A stretch of 64,000 nucleotides of DNA. It comes from Martensiomyces pterosporus (taxonomy: Eukaryota; Kickxellomycota; Kickxellomycetes; Kickxellales; Kickxellaceae). Both the position numbers and the translations under genes were made by a program. The notes beneath the pieces are model-generated. The model was given only the letters and a program-made list of their open reading frames with translations, was not told the origin of the DNA and searched no databases. Shown here piece by piece: positions 1-12,888 of the stretch (the first letter of the stretch is position 1; each line of letters opens with the position of its first letter). Where the stretch lies: contig MU603998.1 in NCBI GenBank assembly GCA_025201845.1, positions 2,881 through 66,880 of the forward strand. The letters are read 5' to 3'.

Positions 1-231
1 AGCTTGAAGTGTGGGAGCAACCCACTCAGCTCAAATGAGCACCGTTGCAGCAATTTTCACAGCGGCTCACATCCTTTTTCCTAACTCCCATTAGTCTTGG
101 TTTTGAGTAGCAAAAACGGGCCAATAAAATTCTTCTTCTTCTTCTTTTGCTGCCCACATTCACATTCATTTTTCTATATAATGCGATGGTATTCGAGTAG
201 TAGTTGCTTTGCATTTGGTGGCTGGAAAATG

Positions 232-1771
232 CTAAGCAAGCAGTGCCTCGTCCAGAACCTTGTCAAACTCGTCCAGCTGAGCCAAGAGATCCTCGTCATC
301 GTTTCCGTCGCCGTCGCCGTCGCCATCATCGCTTTCATCGCTGATACTTTCGCTCGCATAGGCGGCGGCACTGCTGCTGCTACTGATGCTGCTGCTCACA
401 AGGCTGCCAAAATCACCGCCAATGGAGCTGCGGTGATTCTCATCCAGGTGCTCGGCATAGGGAGTGGAGTCTGAGAGGCTGCGCCGATTATCGCCCACCG
501 ACTCCTCGCTGCACCGGCCGTCATCTGCACGTAGCTGGCTATCTCTCAGGGCAAGCCTTTCCACGCGCACATCGTCGGTGCTCTCTCCCGGAATCACCAG
601 CACAGGCATCTCGGGCGACACCGACCGCGGCATAACCATGTCCATATCGATATACGAGGCAGTCTCGTCGTCATCCGTGCCTATGTCAGCAGCTCCACTC
701 GAGCCGTCATCCTCTTGTCCGACACCAAACGCAACAACTCGAGACAACGCGCGCCTTGCAGCATCCAGGAGAACGAGAGGATCCGACTCAAACCACCTTA
801 CTCGTCTTTCGCTCCCACCTTCCACCACGCCCCACGGCTGAGCACTGGCCGATCCGCCAAACTCATCGAACCGCTGCAGCAGAATGTGCAGCACCCGCGA
901 TGCCGAGTCTGAGATTGGTCTGGCAACGATCAAAAGATCAAACAGGTGCTTGAGACTGGGCAGCATGGCACGATCCAGCCGCATTCCATGTCTCTTTCCC
1001 CCTGCACTGCCGGTGGCTGCTGCGCTTGCCACGTATGAGTCGCCGAATGACACGACGCTGTATAGCAGCTGCAGCGCTACATCGATCCGGCGCAGCTCAG
1101 CGTGCACTGACGAGTGGCCTGCGCCGCTGCCGCCGCCGCTGCCTCCGCTGCCAAGAGCCGCGCTGCATCCTGTTGCTGCCTGTGGCGGATCACCGATGAT
1201 GCGCTCTACTTGCCCATCGCGCAAGTACTTCAGTGCCGTGCGTGTTCTTCCCGAGGGCTGCAGATACAGCAACAGAATCTCAATGATCTCTGCTGCTCGC
1301 GTCTGCCCGCTCTCCGCAACCGCGTACCCGAACTGCTGTACCATTTCGCGCGACAAATCGGCGACAAGCCTCGCTGCCGATGCCCCTGCCTGTGGCGTCA
1401 ACATGCCAATAATGCGCTGCATAAGCTGCGCAGTCTCCTTCATCTCACCGTGAGGCTGCTGGTTAGCCGTAGCCATTGGCCCTGCCAGCTGAAGATACCG
1501 CGAGCTTCGGCTGATAAACCCGAGGTATTTCTCATGCAGCGCGCTGCTCTGTGGCGTGTTGCCGAGGACACTAGCCACACTACTCGTGCGACTCAACGGC
1601 AAGGAAGCTGCAGCACCGTGCTCAGAAGACGACTCCGAGTAATCTATAGATGCAGCTGCAGAGCTGCTGCTGGTCATTTCAGCAGGCGGCAAAAGCGTGT
1701 CTTTTGTCTTTGCTGGAGAAGCTTTGTTCTTGCTATCCCTTCCCCAATGTATACCCCTCTGTTGTTGTTGT

Positions 1772-1803
<32 letters not shown>

Positions 1804-4800
1804 ATTGTGGCCGCGGCGTCTAAACAGTTGGAGACGCGATGGCGAGGATGACGGCTGCGATACCTGGTCACCTGGCGTCGTGTTGGCAGCTGAAGGCCCT
1901 GACGCCGAACTGGATGACAGCAGCTGTACTGAGCCTTGTCCCACATTAGGGCCACCAAACACCAGTCCTAGACTCGACCCTAGCACAGCTGCACCAAAGC
2001 TCGGTGCTCTTGGTCTACGATAGTTGTGCTGGCGATGTCTGCCGCTGTTTCCTCTCACCGAAGCTCCGTCTTGCTGCTGCTGCTTTGAGTGGTTGTTTGC
2101 TTCGTTGCTCGCTGCTGCCTGGTCTTGGTTGGCCGGCTGTGTCTCCCGCAAGCTACTATTTGCGTACGCCCGTTGCACGTTTAGCGCATTCTGAATTGCA
2201 TCCTCAACAAGCACAGGCAGGTGTGCTGCAATAGACAGCATAGGGTGCGAACCGCTGCTACCAAGTGTCCCAGCTGGCTGTTGAACGCCCAGGGGCCACT
2301 GCGGCTTAGCTGCCATGTCATACTTTAGCGTATCCCGTAGCAGCTTCAAGCACCGCTCGCGGCAGGCGACAAACGCTAAGCCATGCAGCAATGCGGACTG
2401 GTATCCACCTACCGACAGCGCTGCTGCTGTTGCTGCGTCAGTGCGATCGGCGACTAGCTGCCTGTACCGACTCTCCTCAGGCTCGATCATCGGGAATATA
2501 CGCTCGAATATGCCCAGCGCCATTGAGTACACGCTGGTTGTTTGCGCTGAAGCCATCAGCGACAGACTAGCCGCAAGCAAATCGGCTTTCACGTCGTCGT
2601 CCTCTGCGCACATTCTGGCAGCCAGTCCCGCAGTCTGCCGCAGCCCAGCAAGCACAGTTTCGGCAAAGGCACTGATATCTGGTGACAGGTCACCCACGAC
2701 ATTCGACAGGCGATCAACAAGGCGCAGAACCATGTGGCGTGTCGGCGTAATGACCAAGGCACCGCCATACTGCGCCTCGGCAGCGAGTGCACTGAACACC
2801 TGCAGGGCCAAGCAAGCCAGCGGTCTCACGGGGCAGCTCATAGCCCACTGCACTGCCACATCAGCCCACTCCTGAGCACACCCCGCAAAATGCCGACCAA
2901 ACAGCCGACACAGCTGGGCCAGGAATAGCTGCAGTGTTGCGCGCTCCCTGTTGGATGCGTCGCCGCTCATATGGTCTGTGCTAAGGCTCCGCCGTGAAGC
3001 TGCGGACGACCGACGCCTCATTCCATTACTGCCGACAGTAGGAGAGGCGGCATGTCCAGTCAGATCCTGTCTACCATCCGCCAGCCCGGCCTGTTCCACT
3101 GTAGGTGTACCGCCATTGGTTCCTGCTGCCGCCAGTGCCTCTGAGGACCCTCCTTCGGCCAGGTGGCTGGGGTGGAACGCCGGAATGTCAGCTACAGCAG
3201 CAACCAGCGACGGGTCAGCAGCATCTATTCCAGCTCCCGCCCTGCCAGAACTGACCGATTTTTGGTCGCTGTCCGAGCCTCTAGTGCTGAGTAACGACGG
3301 TTGGCGCTGCACTTGCTGCTCAAGAGTCAGCGCACCACTGTCTGGATGTCCAGGGGCCACTGCAGACGCCCATCCATGAAGGAGGAATTCGTCCGAATCC
3401 ATCATATCGCGTGGCTGCCTTTGCGTCGACGCCTCGGCATTGCCGAATCCAGCAAGGCACTCCTCGCCCCTCAGCACACTGAGAGCCACATGCGCAGCCT
3501 CGCTGGCAGCGCACTTGGCGCTAGATACAGACGCTGAGTCCAGCTCGTCGGCACACGCCATGGCGCTACAGCGAGCACGCTCGAATGCCACCAGATTGAC
3601 CAGCAGCGTGCGCGCAGCGTCTCTCACCCATCTCTCCGGATACGCCAGCGAGAAAAGTGCCGGAGAAAGCACAGCGAGGGACTTGTACTCTGCAAGCAGC
3701 AGGGGAATCTCGTAGGATACAGCGCCCAAGTAAAATACGGCCAGGCTGCCCGTCGAAACAAGCACCTTCTCGGCACCTGGCGCTCGCTTTAGCGACGAAA
3801 TCTCGGCTACCCACGCTTCGTCGGGGAGCAGCTCATTAGCAGCGTTGTAGGCAACCGCGTCTGCAGAGTCAAGGGGTATGAACGCCGCGGGTCTGGTGGT
3901 CTCCTCGATATACCTGTGCACAAGCAGTCGGCCGTGGCTCGATCGCGAGAGGAATATGGAGATGCGCCTCATATACCCAAGCAGCGATGAGCTCTTCACG
4001 TATGAGAGCAAGCCTGTCAGGTACCGAATGGTCAAGCGCATATTTGCAGCTCCAACGCCTGGCCTGCCGTTGTCGTCCACCAATGCAACCCACAGATCCT
4101 GCATGCTCGACATTGAGTCCTCATCAGTCTTTGTCGTCGTATACAGCATGCACCGGAGCACAAGAAGCGAGTCCCTGTCCAGCGCCACAGGGCCCAAACA
4201 GAACGAGTCGTCGTCATCGCTGCTGGTAACCGGTCGCAGCACAACATTTGAGAGCCACGGCCGCATGATTGACAGCAGCATGTTAAACCGTGCGCAGTGT
4301 GCGCCCTGTGCATGCACTTGTCGGACAGCCTCCAGAATCACTGCACCCGAGTAGGAGGCAAACGCTTGGGCGACTGACACGGAGAGCCGGATCGCAGCAT
4401 CGCACGCGATCGAAGCGACATCTGACACGATGCTAGGCCCAAGCTCGTCAACACGCGACAGGCAAGCGTCTCCAGCGGTGTGCATGCAGAGTGCACGAAG
4501 GAGCAAAAGCGCCTGGCGGCGGATATCGCGCCGCTTCGACCGCAGCTGAAAGAGGAGGAGGGGCAGCACAAAGTGGACATGCACCAGCGAAAGCGATCGA
4601 CCGGCCGCCGTGTCCGCTGCACTCGGGTTCGCATAGCTGCTGGGGTTGGTGGTGGATGCACTGTCAGATGGCGGGGAAAGTATCGATGTTAGAGCCCGAA
4701 GATACCCAAAGGATACCCGATCGTTCGACAGCGTGGGCATATGGGTAGCCGTAGGCCCGACGCTGCTCTTCGATCCACCGCCTGCAGAATCATCGCCACC

Positions 4801-7800
4801 GCTGCTGCCACCAAACATGAGGCCCAAGCCAGAGGTGCCGCCCGGGTTGCTCGCACTTGCGTCGATACTGGGCACAACTAGTGTTGCAAAATCGTTGTTG
4901 ACGCTGCTGGCAACAGATATGCCATAGGCCAGCTGTATCAGCGACCGGAACATCGGCGCGTCCCTAGGGTCAGATCGAATGGTCCACTCGATGGCGCGCT
5001 GCCCGATCCGCTGGATTCGGGCATCGGGCTGATCCAGCGCATCAGATACCCATGCAAACAGGATCGCCTTCTCCCGTGGGCCTCCAGACTCTATCAGCTG
5101 CTTGTCAGCACCACCAGGCGCTTCGCTGGTTGCCACAGATGCGCCTCTGCAAAGCACGGCCATTGCACGTAACGACGCGTGCTCGAGCACTTCTCTCTCC
5201 TCATCCATGACGCTCGCTATATATCCGCGCTCGTTCACATCCTTCACGTGCTCGAGCACAGCGGCCATCATTCGCGCCTCTGTCTCCTTTGTCATGTCAG
5301 TGAACCGACCGACACAGCACCACCGTTCAAACAGCTGGTACAAGCCATTGCGTGTCTCGTAGGTAAACCTCTTGGCGGCCCTAGGGAGGCCGTGCAGCGT
5401 ATCAGGCTTGCCCAAGCGCGACTCGCCAGCCACGCCAAGAGCAGGCGATGACACCGACGAGATAAAGTAGTAGACGGCTTCGACAAGACCACAAAAGTGA
5501 GTGCGCAAAGGCTGGTGCTCCCATTCCCACTGGACCGAGCTTTCAGAGAGGAACGTCTTTGTTTCGCGGATATACGAAATAAGCTGGCCCATGATCTGTT
5601 CGTCGCTGTAAAGCGCGCTGCCGTGTTGGTCCAGAGCATCCAGCTGCCTTGATACATGCTTGTAGATCTGGGCAAGAGACAGCCTCAGTCGCTTGCGTCT
5701 GAGCTGACTAGCAGAACCGCTCCCAGCTGCTGCCGCCGCCGCTACTGCAGCAGCAGATGAGCTATTGCTGCCACCGCCGCTGCCGCCCGTACTGCCGTTG
5801 TTAGCAGCTCCGGGATTTCCAAATTCATCGGCATAGCTGCTGGCAGCGCCCTGAAGGAACAGCTTCTTCGAGCTACCACCTGCACCCATAGCGACGCTAA
5901 CTGCAGCCGCATCAAAGCTGTTAGCTCTGCGTCCTTGCCTGGCAGCGATGGCCTTGCTGCTGCCGCCAGCCTTGCTGCCACTGCCATTGTTGCCACCGCC
6001 GGCCTTTGACCTTGAGCTGCCCGAATCGCTGGCCGCTTCAGTATCGCTTTCCAAAACAATAATATCTCGCGCAGCGTGAGTGGCACCGCCCTTAAACGGC
6101 CTGCGCTTGGATGATCCATGAGGAGCGGCCTGAGCAGCAGACAATAGACCAGTTCCGGATCGCTGCAAGAGCTGCACCGGGGTTTGCGGGCTTCCCGACC
6201 CCGCAAGCGCAGCTGTGCTAGGACTGGATGGCCCATTGCCAAGCGCACTCATCATCCCTGACGCTCCAACGGCCGATCCAATCACGCCCGAGACATGCAA
6301 GTAGTTGCGGTGCGAGATGAACGACGACCCGTCATCGAACAGCGCCTCAGCTAGCGGCCGCAGCTCGCGCATCAGCTCCAGCAGGTACACGGGTGGCGTG
6401 TTGCACAGGGCAAACACTGTGCGCTGCCGCAGCGGCGCGTTGTCGGATCTGAGGATCCCTCCAGCGATGCGCACTAGCTGTGCGATAGATGCCAGCCCAA
6501 CGCCATGCTCCTGCTTGTTTCCACGGGCGCTTGTCTTCAGTGGTGCCAACTTGCGCGCCAGCGATTTCGCCAGCCGGCTACGACTGCCGCCACTGCCGCC
6601 ACTGGAGCTGCCGCCAAACATGCCGCCTCCGCTCCCCTTGGGGCTCCGACTGCCGATGACCGTCTCGCCAAACGTCCCACCAAGCCCGCTACGTGCCGAG
6701 GAGTCGCCGGTGGGCAGAGAAAGGACGGAAAAAAGGAACAGCTGGTTGAAGGCATCGACAAGCTCGGGCCTGGGCGCCGATGCTGTACCTTTGTCGTGGG
6801 TGCGCAGACCAGGCGCGCGCAGTACGGCAGCTCCACTGCCTCCGCCGCCTCCGCCGCCTCCACCCGCAGCGCTAGTGCTGCCACCACCATGGCCATTGGA
6901 CCGCACAGACATTTCAGCGTACTGGTTCATCAAGGGCTGCATCTGATACAGCCGCTGGCACACAAGCGTCCTCGCCACAAGCATGACTTCGGGGATGCGC
7001 ACGGTGGCGCGCTTAACAAACACCGTAAAGTATCTGTCCCAAAGAGCGGCGTCAGACCCGCGCGAGCTCACGGCTAATTTTGCTAGTGGTTGCTGCTGCT
7101 GCTGCTGCTGCTGCAATGGCGCGTTCGAGTCATCGTCAGAGCCAAATGGAACAGCCCAGAATTCGCTCAGCAGCATCAGCCCGTTGGCAGAGATGCTTGC
7201 ATCCAGGTCAGCACCAAGCGACAGCGCTTGCCTATGATATGGTGGCTGGTGAATCGGTCCGGCGAACGGGACCATGATGTTGAGCACGTCATACGCAGGA
7301 TCGACATTCCTGAACACCCAGGAGTGGCCAACTGGTGGGACAGGCTCGTTTGCAGCCATGATCCGCCTCAATACACCAGCACGGTAAAGAACATCAACGG
7401 TAAGATGCCGCACCCTAACGCTACTTGAGCACAGAAGCGCGATGGCGTTTGCCTCGATGGCGTTGATGAGCTTTGACCATTCAACCAGCGTCCTATCGCC
7501 CAGCGCCCTAGTGTCTGAAGCGCCCTCATCACCGCTAGCGCTTCCAGTATTCACGCTATCGCTACCTGCATTTCCGCTGGCCAGGCTACTGGTGCCCGCG
7601 ACCATGGACGACTCGCCGCTACTGCCGCCGTTGGCCCTGCCAATCTTGGAGGTGCTGTCAACCAACCAGTCACGCAGCGCAGCCTCCAAGTAGCTCAGTA
7701 GATCCAAGTACACGTGCAGGAATCCCCCGTTTAGCTCGCGCACAGCCGACTCTGGCGAGCTCGATGATTTCTCTAGCATCGCCTTTGCGTCCAATGCAGC

Positions 7801-10800
7801 AGCAACTGCCGCCGCCGCCTCTGACGACGCTGCATCCATGTCAGGGTCGTCGCCGTCGCCGTCGCCCAGCTGTCCAGACGACGAGTAGGCGTGTCGCGCC
7901 ATTTTCATATCGTCGGCCTTACCCTCCGAGTCGCTGATGCCCACCACACAACCAAAGCTGCTGCCGCCGCCAGTATATGACCGACTCAGAGTAGGCTCGC
8001 TCAAAGCCGTCATGCCGCCGGGGCCGTTGCTTGCAGTGCTCGCTGTGCTGAGGTTTGCGTTGTGCACGAATCGCCGCCCGCCATTTACGTGTGGCAGGTC
8101 GTAGGGCCAGGCCATTGATGTGTCTACCAGCGGGTCTCCGGGCCGAGCAAGCGACACGCTAGAGCGCGCATCACGCGTGAATATTCCGCCGACAAGGATC
8201 TCGCTGAACCGCTCGTCAATCGCGCGCAGCAGCTGAGTGGCTCTGGTTACAGCCTGGGCAACGCCGGCCAGCCTGCCCGTCACATCCAAGAACATGGTTC
8301 TCTCATTGCTGCTGCCTGGAAACAGCCCGCCGCTGCTTCTCTCATGCATTATCGACGGCGGGCACAGGAGGTCCAGGAGACATGCGCGGGACTCGGCAGC
8401 AAGAGGCTGGTCAACGTGCAAAACACTCTGGACTAGAGTCTCAACCAGCTTGCGCGCATCCATCTGCTCCCAAAAGGTGCTCGCTCGCGACACGTTGCGC
8501 GTGTAGACAGTGATCAAGTCCACATACCCTTGACGCTCCGCTGGATAGCGTGGCACAGACTGGCGAATGGACGCTGCTGCGGCCCCACTAGAGCTGCTGT
8601 TTGCATGGGATCCGCTGGGGCTGCTGCCGCCAGCACCGCCGCTGCCGCTGACGCCTGTGCCTGAAGCCGAGTCCAAGAAATGGCTCTCGCTGCCACCTTC
8701 GCCGATTGCCAGAGCCCGGGACGCCGCAGCTGCGACTGCAGAGCCACCGCCAGCAGTGCTCCCTCCACTGCCTCCCAGCAGAGCGCTGGACGATTGCCCC
8801 ATAGACTGTCCACCTGAAGCCAGCTTCTGATCGCGGCTGCTCAGCGTCGACGAGAGGATGGCCGTATTGCCAATATTGAACGTTGATCCAGTGAGCACAA
8901 CAGAGGAGAATGGTGGCACAGTACGGGTGAGCCGCCACAGCCTCTCGTCAGCAAGCACATAGTGGCCAAAGACTGGGTGGAGGAAATTGACGTATCGAGT
9001 CACAACGCTAACTGCAATTCCCAGCGAGTTTCTAATGTTGTCTGGCAGCGCAGTGACGTTTATCTTCAGCTGCTGCCCCTTTCTGGAATGCGGCCCACTG
9101 TCGCCCGCAGCAAATCCACCGCCCATACCCGTGCTATGGCCATTGCTGGGTCTGCGAGTGCCTGCCCCGGCTGCCTTTGTGCCCGCGCTAAGCTGTGTGC
9201 TCAGCGCAAATACATCGAGGCAACTGAGCTGTGTGACGCCAGGGAATGGTGGCCGCAGAGATGCCGATGACCCGCCCGAAGAAGCTGTGGCTGATGCCGA
9301 AGCAGACGTGCCTGTGGTTGCAGTGATTGCCAGCGCATTGCCATTACTGCCTCCGCCAACAGCAGCACTGGCTGCTGGTGCAGCGCCCGTGCCTGCTGCC
9401 CTGTCGCTGGCAAGCGCAGCCACACTCAGCAAAGCCTGGAATGCCAGTGCGACGCGTGCTGGATTGAGCGTATCCAAAATAGGGCCGGGCTCGCCAATGT
9501 CTCTGCTGGTCCCTGGCCACCCGCTGTCGAGCTGAAGCATGTTCTGGAGCAGTAGCCGCATGGTAAAGTCAAAGCTGTAGCACGCAGCACACACAAGGAA
9601 GTAGACAAAGGCCTCTGGCGGCACTGTCTTTGGCCAGGCGTGGAGCTTTGTCGCAGGAAAGAAGATGCGCGACAGCGAATCTATGCGGCGGATGACTATG
9701 CTGTTGCTCTCGGGGTACCTGAACAGGTACACCCAGAGCATGCGCAGAATCGCATCCATAGAGACGCGGCGGAACTGCTTGTCCTTGAGCCGCTGGATAC
9801 AGTGCTCCAAGAGCGACAGCCACCGCTGGTGAAAAGCTTCTCGCCGGCTAATGCACAGCGTGGCGGCGGCCAGCGGGAATGCGACAGTGACATGGCGCAC
9901 CTTGGCAGCCATCTTCATCGCCTTTGCGTAAATAATGTCGATGGCCTGCACAAGCTCGGGCAAGTTGACCTCCACATCCACAACGGCTGCAATGGGCATA
10001 AGCAGCTCGGTGAGCAGCGTAGCCCATGCGTGCTTGAGTCGCAGGCTACCCGATGTGCGTGAGTAGAACTTGGCGCAGCTGAGCAGGAACGCCGAGCTCT
10101 CTTCCAGTGCATCAATGGGAAACACGCGGAGCTTCAAAAATCGCATGTTGTGCAGAAGCACTGCAATCCTCTCGTCGTTGCTGCCGCTGACCATCGGGAG
10201 TCGCTCGAGCTCAGCGATGAACCGGTCGCTCATCGAGGCAAACCTGATTTCCGATATCCGCCCAATAAGCCGCGCATAGAGGTCCTGGATCTCGCGACGG
10301 TTCTGCGACCGCCTGAGATTATTAGGGTTGACCTGCCTCACTTGGCTAAACACAAGCTCCTCCAACCGGTCGCCCAAATCGCCCTCCAGATGCGCTGCCT
10401 CAAGCTGGCCAACGACTGCACCCAGCGCGCGGCAGAGAATGTACACCGAAACAAGGGATTTCCGCTCCTTCACAATATAATGCGCGCGAGACAGCGCAGC
10501 TGGCTGTTGCTTGGCAGAGCCCGATGCGCCAAGGCTCCCGTGATGGCTGCCGCTCACGCCACCAGCGACGCTGGCGGAGCTCTCCAAGACAAAGTCGTCG
10601 GTGGCATCGATTGTGGTTTTGCGCCAAACAAGGAGCAGCTCAATGATGACTCTGGGCCGGCGGCGTGCCAGGACTCCAAGCTTCTCCAGCGTGCGGTCGA
10701 ACACCGGGTCCACGCCTTGGTCCAGGTATTTGGAGAGGTCAGGCTCGCGGTCTAGCCGCAGATCAACGATGGCATCGATTTTGCTGGCTGCCCTGTCCCT

Positions 10801-11454
10801 AAACTCCTCGTATAGTGCGCGAATCACGTACTGCTCGACGCTGTTGCTCCCGCCATTCGAGACTGCATTGCCCTTGTGTGCACCATCTTCCTCTTCGGCT
10901 GCCGCCACGCACGGCTGGTCATTGGCGGATGCGTACTGCTGCTGCTGATTGTCCCAGCCCGTGGTTGCGCCCATGTCGGCCGCCTCGCTCAATTGTGCAT
11001 AGCCAACGGCATTGTCAGCGAAATCGCCCGCGTATTGCTGCTGGTGCTGCTGTGTTTGTGCATTGAAGCCGCCGCGCTGTGCCCCATTAATCGAGTAGCT
11101 CTCAAAGACTGGGCGCTCGCTCTTGCTGCCAGACTCCATTCCCATGTCGCCGAGTTCATCTGGAACGCGTACAGACGACTGTCCAGCAAACCGGCCGCTG
11201 CTGTTATTTTTGCTGACGGCAGGCGACGAGGGCTCCATGGCATAGCCCGCGCCCTGCTGTGCTTCCTTAAAGCTGTAGCTGAAGAAGGGGCTGCTCTTGG
11301 CACTCCTCTGGCGCGTCTGCTCGCCGCTGTTGTATTCGCTGCCGCCCATGGTGCTATTGCCACCGCCCCCACTAGACTGCTGTGCCTCCATAAACGAGTA
11401 ATTGCCAAAGGGATTAGGACGCGACTCGCGCCCGCCCCCTGTGTTTTCTGACAT
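232..11454 (-). CDS. TAO3: Furry/Tao3/Mor2-like cell morphogenesis scaffold protein
   Basis: Encodes a 3740-residue protein in one exon. Family members (yeast Tao3/Pag1, fission yeast Mor2, animal Furry) are HEAT/armadillo-like scaffolds of the NDR-kinase (RAM/MOR) network that controls polarized growth. Residues 1-205 look disordered and carry three copies of a short motif (see findings). From about residue 208 there is a helical segment (YLDQGVDPVFDRTLEKLG, then a PRVIIELLLVWRK stretch) that I recognise as the start of the MOR2-PAG1 N-terminal domain. Helical repeats follow, broken by long Ser/Gly/Ala-rich insertions. A run of 15 Gln lies at residues 3218-3232 and the C-terminus is Asp/Glu-rich. 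It is longer than yeast Tao3 (about 2400 residues), mainly through low-complexity insertions. The start is the ATG at 11454, which opens the disordered N-terminus. Family assignment is by recognition, not a search. Confidence 0.88.
1759..1803 (-). repeat. Coding CAG/CAA repeat (polyglutamine, 15 residues)
   Basis: Mixed CAG/CAA codons encode 15 consecutive Gln in the Tao3-like gene. The mixed codons reduce slippage. A second, shorter Gln run is encoded near 7089-7115. Confidence 0.9.
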
Positions 11455-12888
11455 TATGCGTGAGTAAACAGTGAAAAGCCAATTGAATGTGCCGGGTGTG
11501 TATGCCTATAACGTTACTGAAATAAAAATGCTGCAGGGGAAACAAAAAAAGAACTGGCCTAGAAGCTGGACACATCACTGCCGTGTTTCAGAAGACAGAC
11601 GCTGCTCTCAAAGCAAAACTCCCAGATCATGTGATGCTGGCAAGCGTTGGCGGGTGAGCGGCAGGGCAGTGATCCGGAGCAAATCCCAGATCAGGCGGAT
11701 CTTGCATCGGCTGCTCTCCCTTGGGCCATGTGTCTTTGTTTTGGCCTCCGCTATCGCCAGCCACGACTGAGGCGGCAATCAGGGCAATTTGGCTGCGCGC
11801 ACGGCAATATGGAGCACACACGTATGCGCATTATCCGCATGCACATATGCGCCCATGCGCCCGTGTGTCACACTGTGTGTCTGTACCGAAGCGACATGGG
11901 CCGTGATGCACTCCCCCAAATCGCTCCTTATCACGAGTCCGCGTCAACAAAACAGATGCCTGCCGCTGATACACTTGGCGGGTTCCCAAACGCTGCTCTG
12001 GCGGCGCTGTCTGCATGCCTCTCCCTCCCGCCTGCGTCCGCGATGGTGCTGAAAGCGCAGTCTTGGCAGCCTCGCTCCCCCACTCACCCCACCGTCATGC
12101 TGCATAAACAAAAAAAACTGAGGCGTGTAGACGCATTCCCTAAACAAGCCGTGTGTTTGCAGTGTTCGCTGTGCGTGCATAAACACACGAGACGATCTGC
12201 CCGTGGAGAGGTAGATGCGGGGTGCTGTCAATCGCCCATATAAATAGGCTGTAGGGACGGTTTGCATGCAAGCAGAGGCTAGGAATGCCCCTAACAAATG
12301 CCCTTGCGCTGATGTGCGCCTTCCACGCCGAAACGGGCGAACCGCGTCTTTTTTTCCGCTGGCAGCGAGATATTGTGCCAATAGCAAACCCTGGTACTTT
12401 GCCCTACGTGGGGGCGGACTGTCCCCAGCTGAGCTGAATACAACAGAATGGCAAATCTCCCAGCCAAATACAGAGTAGCTTGGTACGCTGCTATTGGATA
12501 TTCGCCACAGCGCTAGGTTATCGCTAAAGCGCTTTGCGCGTGTTTTATCGGCAGTGCGCCAGCAAGTCCCTCTCACTTGCCATTACGCCCTTGCGCATCT
12601 CTCCGATTGATAGATAGCGGCATCAGCCTATTGCACTGGTGCTGCTGCTGCTGCCGCCAATGCCAGATCATTAAAGCAGCTGAACACGCACCCTCTTCGC
12701 CCGTTCAAGGTGTTGCTATAGGAGGAGATGGGTGATAAATACACAGCCTATTCTGCCCAACACGTCGCCTGCCGTTTCAACTCTCGTCCTCCTCGCCATT
12801 CCCTTTTGTTTTTTGCATTCTGTTCTTTAGCATCATATTCCACGCCCCTTTAATCCAAAACACAGCCTTGCAGCCTATCTAACAAAAG
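11455..12888. other. Divergent intergenic region (1.4 kb)
   Basis: Lies between the minus-strand Tao3-like gene and the plus-strand UNC93-like gene and should hold both promoters. The only clear motif is a consensus TATA box at 12239-12246. Open frames here have no recognisable protein content. The last 120 bases before 12889 are pyrimidine-rich, as in many fungal 5' leaders. Confidence 0.6.
12239..12246 (+). promoter_or_regulatory. TATA box (TATAAATA)
   Basis: Perfect TATAAATA about 640 bases upstream of the UNC93-like ATG at 12889. This is far for a fungal core promoter. It implies either a long 5' leader, an upstream leader intron, or a separate transcript. Confidence 0.4.

Noticed and set aside
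884..1851. Long plus-strand open frames inside the Tao3-like gene
   Set aside because: They are antisense to a clearly coding frame and consist of Ala/Arg/Leu-rich or Cys-rich chance translation with no domain.
5742..6248. Alternative minus-strand frame of 168 codons
   Set aside because: It overlaps the Tao3-like coding frame on the same strand in another phase; composition follows the Ser/Gly-rich repeats of the real gene.
11944..12576. Minus-strand open frame of 210 codons in the Tao3/UNC93 spacer
   Set aside because: No signal peptide, domain or recognisable motif; spans a strong TATA element on the other strand. Treated as chance, though transcript data would settle it.
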